Assembly (NCBI GenBank): GCA_964538505.1 | Contig: CAZIDY010000013.1 | Span: 11,973 to 75,972, forward strand | Direction: 5' to 3' | Length of the DNA: 64,000 nt | DNA from: Zeimonas sp964538505 | GTDB lineage: Bacteria > Pseudomonadota > Gammaproteobacteria > Burkholderiales > Burkholderiaceae_E | Shown: positions 43,241 to 49,713 of the stretch, piece after piece | How the letters are laid out: each line of letters begins with the position of its first letter | How positions within the stretch are numbered: position 1 is the stretch's first letter | Position numbers and translations under genes: made by a program | Notes under the pieces: generated by a model | Database searches by the model: none | Told to the model about the DNA's origin: nothing | Seen by the model: only the letters and a program-made list of their open reading frames with translations

Positions 43241-45157
43241 TCAGGCCGCCGCGCCCACCGCCTGCCGTACCTGGTCCAGCGCGCCGGGATCCTCAATCGT
43301 CGTCAGGTCGCCCGGATCGCGGCGCTCGCACAGCGCCTGGATCGAGCGGCGCAGCACCTTGCCCGAGCGGGTCTTCGGCAGCATCGAGACGAAGTGCACG
43401 CGGTTCGGGCGGGCGATCGCACCGAGCCGCTTGTCGACGACGGCCATCAGCTCGCCCTCGAGCGCCATCCGCTCCTTCTCTGCGGCAGCCTTCGACGGAT
43501 CCTTCAGCACGACGAAGGCAGTGGCGACCTGCCCCTTCACCGCGTCGGCAACGCCGACCACCGCGCACTCGGCGACCGCCGCGTGGCTCGACAGTGTTTC
43601 CTCGATCTCGCGTGTGCCGAGCCGGTGTCCGGCGACGTTGATCACGTCATCGGTGCGCCCGAGGATGAAGTAGTAACCGTCGTCGTCGCGGATGCCCCAG
43701 TCGAAGGTCGAGTACGCCAGCCGGCCGGGAACCGTCGAGAAGTAGGTCTGCACGAAGCGCTCGTCGTTGCGCCAGACGGTCTGCATGCAGCCGGGCGGCA
43801 GCGGCGGGATCACCGCAACGACGCCCTTTTCGTTGGTGCCGACCTCCTCGCCGGTGCGCTCGTCGAGCAGCCGCAGGTCGTAGCCGAACATCGCCATGCC
43901 CGGCGAGCCGAAGCGAGGCTCGGTCTTCTCGATGCCGTGCGCAACCGCGAGGATCGGCCAGCCGGTCTCGGTCTGCCAGTAGTTGTCGATGACCGGCTTG
44001 TTGATCGCCGCCGAGATCCAGCATGCCGTGGGCTCGTCGAGCGGCTCGCCGGCGAGGAACAGCGTGCGCAGCGACGACAGGTCGTACTTCGTGAGCCACG
44101 ACGGATCCTGCTTCTTCAGCACGCGGATCGCCGTGGGGGCGGAGAACATCACCGTCACGCCGTGCTTCTCGACCAGGCGCCACAGGATGCCGGCGTCGGG
44201 GCGCAGCGGCGTTCCCTCGTAGAGGATCGTCGCCATGCCGGCGATCAGCGGGCCATAGACGATGTACGAGTGGCCGACGACCCAGCCGATGTCGCTGGTG
44301 GAGAAGTAGGTCTCGCCGGGATTGCCGCAGAAGATGTACTTCATCGATGCGGCGAGCGCGACCGCGTGGCCGCCAACGTCGCGCTGCACGCCCTTGGGCG
44401 TGCCGGTGGTGCCCGACGTGTACAGCGTGTAGCTCACCTCGTTCGATTCGAGCCACTCGATCGGCACCTCGTCGTCGAGATGTTTTTCGCGCAGCGTGGC
44501 GTAGTCCTCGTCGCGCCCGGGCACGCGCTCGAAGGCCGCGAGGCCGCGATCGACGATCAGCACCTTCTCGGGTGCACGGCTCGCGCGCTTCAGCGCCTCG
44601 TCGAGCAGCGGCTTGTACTCGATGACCTTGCCGCCGCGCGAGCCGGCATCGGCGCTCACGATGAGCGCCGGCTCGGCATCGTCGATGCGGCTGGCGAGAC
44701 TGTGCGATGCGAAGCCGCCGAAGACCACCGAGTGGATCGCGCCGATGCGCGCGCAGGCGAGCATCGCGAACACCGCTTCCGGAATCATCGGCATGTAGAT
44801 GATCACGCGATCGCCGCGGCCGACGCCGAGCGAACGCATCACCGCCGCCATCCGCACCACCTCGCGATGCAGCTCGGCGAAGGTGTAGACGCGCGAGACC
44901 TCGACTTCGGTGGATTCGTAGATCAGCGCGGGCTGGTCGGCGCGCTCGGCCAGGTGACGATCGACCGCGTTGTGGCAGAGATTCGTACGACCGCCGACGA
45001 ACCATCGCGTGAACGGCGGACGCGAATAGTCGAGCACCTGCACGAAGGGTTCTTTCCAGTCGATCAGCTGCGCCTGCTCGCCCCAGAACGACTCGCGCTC
45101 GCGGATCGATCGCTCGTGAACGTCCTTCAACGAGAGCCCTGCGTCGGATGCAGCCAT
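43241..45157 (-). CDS. prpE: Propionyl-CoA synthetase (or related short-chain acyl-CoA ligase)
   Basis: The 638-residue AMP-forming ligase has TLYTSGTTGTPKGVQRDVGG (P-loop), NYWQTETGWPILAVAHGIEK, ILGRTDDVINVAGHRLGTRE and PKTRSGKVLRRSIQALCER. The N-terminus begins SDAGLSLKDVHERSIRERES and NLCHNAVDRHLAERADQPAL. These details, including AVAHGI after the WQTE motif, fit PrpE better than Acs. It activates propionate to propionyl-CoA. No prpBCD genes are nearby. It is divergent from the NlpC/P60 gene. Confidence 0.85.
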   Translation of the reverse strand: MAASDAGLSLKDVHERSIRERESFWGEQAQLIDWKEPFVQVLDYSRPPFTRWFVGGRTNLCHNAVDRHLAERADQPALIYESTEVEVSRVYTFAELHREVVRMAAVMRSLGVGRGDRVIIYMPMIPEAVFAMLACARIGAIHSVVFGGFASHSLASRIDDAEPALIVSADAGSRGGKVIEYKPLLDEALKRASRAPEKVLIVDRGLAAFERVPGRDEDYATLREKHLDDEVPIEWLESNEVSYTLYTSGTTGTPKGVQRDVGGHAVALAASMKYIFCGNPGETYFSTSDIGWVVGHSYIVYGPLIAGMATILYEGTPLRPDAGILWRLVEKHGVTVMFSAPTAIRVLKKQDPSWLTKYDLSSLRTLFLAGEPLDEPTACWISAAINKPVIDNYWQTETGWPILAVAHGIEKTEPRFGSPGMAMFGYDLRLLDERTGEEVGTNEKGVVAVIPPLPPGCMQTVWRNDERFVQTYFSTVPGRLAYSTFDWGIRDDDGYYFILGRTDDVINVAGHRLGTREIEETLSSHAAVAECAVVGVADAVKGQVATAFVVLKDPSKAAAEKERMALEGELMAVVDKRLGAIARPNRVHFVSMLPKTRSGKVLRRSIQALCERRDPGDLTTIEDPGALDQVRQAVGAAA

Positions 45158-45253
45158 CGGATCCTCCTCCAGAACGGTATCCGGGTCATTCTACGTCCGT
45201 GTTCGCGACCGTCGGCTTTGACAGCACTGCCCCTCTTCTCTACGCTGCCGCGC

Positions 45254-46021
45254 ATGCGAGCGACCCGATCCGCCGCTGCGGCCTTCTTCGTCACGGCTGT
45301 CTTCGTTGCGTGCCTGCCCGGCATCGCGTCGGATGCGCGGGCAACGACGCCGGCGCTCGAGCCCGTCGCCGATCACGCGAGCGCCGGCCACCAGTTGGTG
45401 CTGCATTCACTGACGCTGATCGGCGTGCGCTACCGCTTCGGCGGCGAGTCGCCCGAAACGGGTCTCGACTGCAGCGGACTCGTCCGGCATGTGTTCCGCG
45501 AAGTGCTCGATTTCGCGCTCCCCCGCCGCTCGGAAGAAATGAGCCGCGCCGGCACACCAGTTCCGGTCGACCGGCTGCAACCCGGCGACCTCGTCTTCTT
45601 CAACACGCTCAAGCGCGCGTTCTCGCACGTGGGCATCTACATCGGCGGCAACCGCTTCGTGCATGCGCCGTCCTCGGGCGGATACGTGCGGGTCGAGTCG
45701 ATCGGCACGAAGTACTGGAAGCGTCGCTTCAATGGCGCGCGCCGGCTCGCACCCGAAGGCACCGCCGTTGCGCTGCCGGCGGTGCACGAGACGATCGATG
45801 CGGAGCGGCCGTCGGGGTCGACGGCCCCGCGACCAACGACGATTACGGCATCGCAACCGGCGGTGGCGCGCGAAGCGGTGGCGCGGCCGGGGGCAGCGCG
45901 CGAGGCGGTGGCGCGGCCGGGAGCAGCGCGCGAGGCGGTGGCGCGGGCGGGAGCAGCGCGCGAGGCGGTCGCACCGGGTGCAGGCGTCCGCTCGCTGCTC
46001 GATACGATCTACGCGTACTGA
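45254..46021 (+). CDS. NlpC/P60 cell-wall peptidase with repeat tail
   Basis: The 255-residue precursor has a signal peptide (MRATRSAAAAFFVTAVFVAC, cleavage near residue 30). The NlpC/P60 domain has GVRYRFGGESPETGLDCSGL with the catalytic Cys (about residue 75). HVGIYIGGNRFVHAPSSGGY carries the catalytic His, with a further His as third residue. These enzymes cut peptide bonds in the peptidoglycan stem. After residue 195 the tail is low-complexity with ten-residue units of the type AREAVARPGA, encoded by 30-bp DNA repeats. The tail seems unrelated to catalysis. A single-gene unit divergent from prpE. Confidence 0.88.
   Translation: MRATRSAAAAFFVTAVFVACLPGIASDARATTPALEPVADHASAGHQLVLHSLTLIGVRYRFGGESPETGLDCSGLVRHVFREVLDFALPRRSEEMSRAGTPVPVDRLQPGDLVFFNTLKRAFSHVGIYIGGNRFVHAPSSGGYVRVESIGTKYWKRRFNGARRLAPEGTAVALPAVHETIDAERPSGSTAPRPTTITASQPAVAREAVARPGAAREAVARPGAAREAVARAGAAREAVAPGAGVRSLLDTIYAY
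45871..45983 (+). repeat. 30-bp tandem repeat inside the NlpC/P60 gene
   Basis: Three full units (45871-45900, 45901-45930, 45931-45960) and a partial fourth differ by only one to three bases each; the common start is CGAGGCGGTGGCGCGG. Because 30 is a multiple of three, units can be gained or lost without breaking the reading frame. Confidence 0.9.
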
Positions 46022-46089
46022 CGCCCGCACCCTGGCGCCAACCCGGTGAAACCGATCGCTTGATCGATTGATCTCCCTCGAGCAGCCGA

Positions 46090-46159
46090 AATGCACGTTT
46101 TTCGGCACATTCCCACCGGCTCGAGCCCAGCACGACTGGGAATGCACGTTTCTCGGCAC
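46090..46159 (+). repeat. Pair of 19-bp direct repeats in the intergenic region
   Basis: AATGCACGTTTTTCGGCAC (46090-46108) and AATGCACGTTTCTCGGCAC (46141-46159) differ at one position and start 51 bp apart. They lie in the 477-bp non-coding stretch between the NlpC/P60 gene and the binding-protein gene (46022-46498), which holds no convincing gene. Their role is unknown; a regulator site is possible. Confidence 0.6.
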
Positions 46160-46273
46160 TTCCGGCCCACGCGACAGCCGACATGGGTGAAAAGTGCCGC
46201 ATTTCGAGCGTTTCGAGGAGCGTCTCGCACGCCTCAACGCCTGCCGACGCGAAGCGAGCGGTAGCGCGTACGC

Positions 46274-46385
46274 GGGCTGGTGCGGTCTCGGACTGGCGCG
46301 GTCTCGGACTGGCGCGTTCGCGGGCTGGCGCGTACGCGGACTGGCGCGGTCTCGGACTGGCGCGTGCGCGGGCTGGCGCGTTCGC
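46274..46385 (+). repeat. Seven tandem copies of a 16-bp repeat (minisatellite)
   Basis: Units such as GGACTGGCGCGGTCTC, GGGCTGGCGCGTACGC and GGACTGGCGCGTTCGC follow without gaps, from 46274 in steps of 16. The first ten bases are nearly constant (A or G at position 3, and one T for C in the first copy), while the last five alternate between GTCTC, TTCGC, TACGC and TGCGC. As 16 is not a multiple of three the array is not a normal coding repeat. It lies about 115 bp upstream of the binding-protein start. Confidence 0.92.
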
Positions 46386-46498
46386 TGACGTACAGCAACT
46401 TCTCCGAATTGCGAACCTTTCTCGTTTCGATTACTGTTGCCGGTTCGCACTGCCCCGCCCTGCGGCGCGCGACGCAACCTCGAAACCGGAAGGCCCCC

Positions 46499-47539
46499 AT
46501 GATTCGAAACCGCCTCTACGCGCTGGCTGCCTGCGCGCTGCTCGCCGTCGCTCCGTCGACGTTCGCGCAGGAAAAGGTGCTGAACCTGTACTCGGCACGC
46601 CATTACGCGACCGACCAGCAGCTGTTCGATGCGTTCACGAAGCAGACCGGCATCCGCATCCAGCGGATCGAAGCCGGCGACGAGGCGCTGCTCGAGCGGC
46701 TGCGCAACGAGGGGACCAACAGCCCGGCCGACGTCCTGCTGCTCGCCGACGCCGCGCGCCTGTGGAAGGCGCAGATCGAGGGGCTGTTCCAGCCGGTGCA
46801 GTCCGCCAAGCTGGAGCAGCGCATCCCGGCGAAGCTCCGCGGCAAGGACGACGGAAACGGCAGCGAATGGTTCGGCTTCTCGCAGCGGGCGCGGATCATC
46901 GTCTACAACAAGGACACCGTCGACCCGAACCTGGTGCAGAACTACGAAGACCTGTCGCGGCCCGAGCTCAAGGGCAAGGTCTGCACGCGCTCGGGCGCGC
47001 ATCCGTACATGCTGTCGCTGATCGGCGCGGTATCCGAGCACAACGGCAAGGAGAAAGCGGAGGAATGGGCCAGGGGCGTCGTCGCGAACTTTGCGCGCAA
47101 GCCGCGCGGTGGCGACACCGACCAGATCCGCGCGGTGGCATCGGGCGAGTGTGGCGTGGCGCTCACGAACAGCTACTACCTCGCACGGCTGATGCGCTCC
47201 GACAAGCCCGAAGACCGAGACGTCGTCGCGAAGGTGCGCGCCGTCTGGCCGAACCAGCAGAGCTACGGCACGCACGTAAACGTCTCGGGCGCAGGCGTCG
47301 CGAAACACGCGCCGCATCGCGACGCCGCGGTGCGTTTCCTCGAGTTCCTCGCCAGCGACGAGGCGCAGCGTCACTTCGTCGAAGCGAACAACGAGTGGCC
47401 GGTCGTTGCGTCGGTGAAGCAGTCGAACCCGGCGCTCGAGGCGCTGGGCGAGTTCAAGGCCGACCCGCTGCCGGTCGCTTCGATCGGCCGCGCGCAGGTG
47501 ACGGCGGCGAGGATCATCGACCGCGTCGGCTGGCGCTGA
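46499..47539 (+). CDS. Periplasmic Fe(III)-type ABC binding protein
   Basis: The 346-residue precursor has a signal peptide (MIRNRLYALAACALLAVAPS, cleavage after FAQ). The mature part has the FbpA/AfuA-family order: VLNLYSARHYATDQQLFDAF, GIRIQRIEAGDEALLERLRN, SPADVLLLADAARLWKAQIE, and NSYYLARLM with two adjacent Tyr residues that bind ferric iron in FbpA. It would deliver iron to an ABC permease, which is not in this window. The gene stands alone upstream of a strong hairpin. A minisatellite lies in its leader. Confidence 0.85.
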   Translation: MIRNRLYALAACALLAVAPSTFAQEKVLNLYSARHYATDQQLFDAFTKQTGIRIQRIEAGDEALLERLRNEGTNSPADVLLLADAARLWKAQIEGLFQPVQSAKLEQRIPAKLRGKDDGNGSEWFGFSQRARIIVYNKDTVDPNLVQNYEDLSRPELKGKVCTRSGAHPYMLSLIGAVSEHNGKEKAEEWARGVVANFARKPRGGDTDQIRAVASGECGVALTNSYYLARLMRSDKPEDRDVVAKVRAVWPNQQSYGTHVNVSGAGVAKHAPHRDAAVRFLEFLASDEAQRHFVEANNEWPVVASVKQSNPALEALGEFKADPLPVASIGRAQVTAARIIDRVGWR

Positions 47540-47558
47540 GGGAGGCCGGAAAAAAACC

Positions 47559-47599
47559 GGGGTCAGACCACGGTTACGACGTAACCGTGGTCTGACCCC
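47559..47599. terminator. Perfect 19-bp-arm palindrome between convergent genes
   Basis: GGGGTCAGACCACGGTTAC (47559-47577), GAC loop, and its exact reverse complement (47581-47599) form a hairpin. A run of A precedes and ATTTTTG follows, so it can stop transcription from both sides. The arm sequence is the same as the inverted repeats at 21733 and 22299, which links it to the repeated element. Confidence 0.7.
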
Positions 47600-47611
47600 A
47601 ATTTTTGCCAT

Positions 47612-47998
47612 TCAACGCCCGGCGAGCGCTGCAACGACCTCGATCTCGACGCGATACGCCGGTGCGGCGAGCTTCGCCTCGATCGTCGCCCGCGCCGGCG
47701 TGTGCCCCTGCGGCACCCACGCATCCCACACCGCGTTCATCGCAGCAAAGTCGGCGATCTCGGCGAGATAGACGTTCGCCTGCAGGATGCGCGTCCGGTG
47801 GCTGCCGGCTTCCACCAGCAGGCGATCGATCGCGGCGAGCACCTGCTGCGTCTGCCCGGAGACGTCGAGCGAGACGTCTTCGGCGACCTGCCCCGCCAGG
47901 TAGACGACACCGCCATGGCAGACCGCCTGCGACATGCGCGGGCCGACCTGCAGGCGAACGATATCCGGATTTGCGCCGGCGCTCTGGCTTGCACTCAT
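47612..47998 (-). CDS. RidA-family (YjgF) protein
   Basis: The 128-residue protein has the RidA fold marks: MSQAVCHGGVVYLAGQVAED, TQQVLAAIDRLLVEAGSHRT, ILQANVYLAEIADFAAMNAV and GHTPARATIEAKLAAPAYRV with the conserved Arg. Family members hydrolyse reactive enamines and imines; this one has the longer variant of N-terminus seen in Rid2-7 groups, so the true substrate is open. The ATG overlaps the stop of the hydrolase gene (ATGA), so the two are coupled. Confidence 0.85.
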   Translation of the reverse strand: MSASQSAGANPDIVRLQVGPRMSQAVCHGGVVYLAGQVAEDVSLDVSGQTQQVLAAIDRLLVEAGSHRTRILQANVYLAEIADFAAMNAVWDAWVPQGHTPARATIEAKLAAPAYRVEIEVVAALAGR

Positions 47999-48858
47999 CG
48001 ACGGCCCTCGTCGAGGAAGCGCTCGACGGCGTCGATCTGCTCGTCGGCAATGATCGTCGGCGCATGCCCGACCTTGTCGAAGACGACCTCGCGCGCCTTC
48101 GGCCCACGCCGCGTCATCTCGGCCGCCGTCGCTGCACTGAGCAGGTCGGACTCGGCGCCGCGGATCACCAATGTGGGAACGCGGATCGCATCGTAGGCCG
48201 GCCACAGGTCGGGCGGCTCGAACTGGTTGCCCTTGAACGGAACCGCGATGGCCGGATCGTAGTGAAAGCCCCACTGGCTGCCACGCGGCACGAGGTAATG
48301 GCGCACGAGCAACTCGAACTGCTCGTCGTCGTGCAGTCCGAAACTCGCCATGCGCTCGCGCATCGACGCGACGGCCGCCGCGCGCGTGTCGAACACCGGA
48401 TCGTCGCCGACGTAATCGGCAATGCGCTCGCGCCCGGTCTTCTCGAGGACCGGCCCGATGTCATTGAGCACGAGGCGATCGATCGGATTGCCCGGCAGCG
48501 ACGCGATCATCATTCCCATCAGGCCGCCCATCGACGTACCGACCCACGTGAGCCGCTCGACGTCCAGGCGTGCAATCAGCGTTACGCAATCGGCGATGTA
48601 CTGCGGCAGCACGTAGAGCGACGGATCGGGCGCGCGATCGGATCGACCGCGTCCGATCATGTCGGGACAGATGACCCGCCAGTTCGCCGACAGTCGATCG
48701 GCAAGCGCATCAAAGTCGCGACCGTTGCGCGTGAGGCCATGCACGCAGATCACGGTGGGCGCCGACGCGCCCGCGCGCGACGGCCACTCGTAATACGCGA
48801 GCTTGTGCAGCCCGCGCACGCTGGCGCAGGTGACGGTTCGCAACTGCGGCTCGTTCAT
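47995..48858 (-). CDS. Alpha/beta hydrolase
   Basis: The 287-residue protein has the family oxyanion stretch VICVHGLTRNGRDFDALADR, and ICPDMIGRGRSDRAPDPSLY. The nucleophile elbow is WVGTSMGGLMGMMIA with Ser (about residue 111), with Asp and His later in RGAESDLLSA and VFDKVGHAPTII. Substrate unknown. It is transcribed before the ridA gene and overlaps it by 4 bp; divergent from bdhA. Confidence 0.87.
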   Translation of the reverse strand: MNEPQLRTVTCASVRGLHKLAYYEWPSRAGASAPTVICVHGLTRNGRDFDALADRLSANWRVICPDMIGRGRSDRAPDPSLYVLPQYIADCVTLIARLDVERLTWVGTSMGGLMGMMIASLPGNPIDRLVLNDIGPVLEKTGRERIADYVGDDPVFDTRAAAVASMRERMASFGLHDDEQFELLVRHYLVPRGSQWGFHYDPAIAVPFKGNQFEPPDLWPAYDAIRVPTLVIRGAESDLLSAATAAEMTRRGPKAREVVFDKVGHAPTIIADEQIDAVERFLDEGRR

Positions 48859-48930
48859 CGACGCGGCACTCCTCGACGTTGGGTTCTTTCAACTCGATAA
48901 ACTAGGCGGACGATTGTACAGGGAGACATC

Positions 48931-49713
48931 ATGCTCGAAGGCAAGCTCGCACTCGTCACCGGCTCTACCAGCGGCATCGGCCTGGGCATCGCCCGGACGC
49001 TCGCCGCAAAGGGCGCGCGCATCGTGCTCAATGGTTTCGGAGACCCGGCCGAGATCGAACGGCTGCGCTCGAAGCTCGCCACCGATGCAGGCGTCGACGT
49101 CGACTACGAAGGCGCCGATCTTTCGAAGCCCGACGAGATCGAGGCGATGTTCTCGCACATCGACGCGCGCCACGGCGGCGTCGACATCCTGGTGAACAAC
49201 GCCGGGATCCAGTACGTCGCGCCGGTCGAGCGTTTCCCGATCGATCGCTGGGACGCGGTGATCGCATTGAACCTGTCGGCGGCCTTCCACGCGATGCGCA
49301 TCGCATTGCCCGCGATGAAGCAGCGCAACTGGGGCCGCATCGTCAACATCGCCTCGGCGCACGGGCTCGTCGCCTCCGTCGAGAAGTCCGCGTACGTCGC
49401 GGCCAAGCACGGGCTGGTGGGCCTCACCAAGGTGGTGGCGCTCGAGACGGCCTCCACCGGCATCACCTGCAACGCGATCTGCCCGGGCTGGGTGCTCACC
49501 CCGCTCGTTGCGAAGCAGATCGAGGCACGCGCCGAAGCGAGCGGCCGTACCGTCGAGGAAGAGCAGCGCGCACTCGTGCTCGAGAAGCAGCCATCGGGTC
49601 ACTTCGTGACGCCGGAGCAGCTCGGCGAGCTCGCCGCGTTCCTGTGCTCGCCGGCGGCCGAACAGGTACGCGGTGCGGCCTGGTCGATCGACGGAGGCTG
49701 GACGGCGCAGTAG
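48931..49713 (+). CDS. bdhA: 3-hydroxybutyrate dehydrogenase
   Basis: The 260-residue SDR has the cofactor motif VTGSTSGIGLGIARTLAAKG, the NNAGIQYVAPVERFP motif, the catalytic Ser (NIASAHGLVAS) and the Tyr-Lys pair in SAYVAAKHGLVGLTKV. C-terminal QPSGHFVTPEQLGELAAFLC and GAAWSIDGGWTAQ agree with D-3-hydroxybutyrate dehydrogenases. It converts 3-hydroxybutyrate and NAD to acetoacetate, needed to use stored PHB. GGGAGAC lies 4 nt before the ATG. The 3' end overlaps the antisense tail of comEC. Confidence 0.9.
   Translation: MLEGKLALVTGSTSGIGLGIARTLAAKGARIVLNGFGDPAEIERLRSKLATDAGVDVDYEGADLSKPDEIEAMFSHIDARHGGVDILVNNAGIQYVAPVERFPIDRWDAVIALNLSAAFHAMRIALPAMKQRNWGRIVNIASAHGLVASVEKSAYVAAKHGLVGLTKVVALETASTGITCNAICPGWVLTPLVAKQIEARAEASGRTVEEEQRALVLEKQPSGHFVTPEQLGELAAFLCSPAAEQVRGAAWSIDGGWTAQ

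Noticed and set aside
43241..45157. Second acetyl-CoA synthetase
   Set aside because: Sequence around the WQTE motif (AVAHGI) and N-terminus fit propionyl-CoA synthetase better, though activity on acetate cannot be excluded.
46274..46385. CRISPR-like array
   Set aside because: Units are contiguous 16-mers with no spacers, and no cas genes are present; it is a minisatellite.
46280..46498. Coding extension upstream of the iron-type binding protein through the minisatellite
   Set aside because: The signal peptide begins at 46499; upstream sequence is repeat-derived and the 16-bp period does not keep frame.
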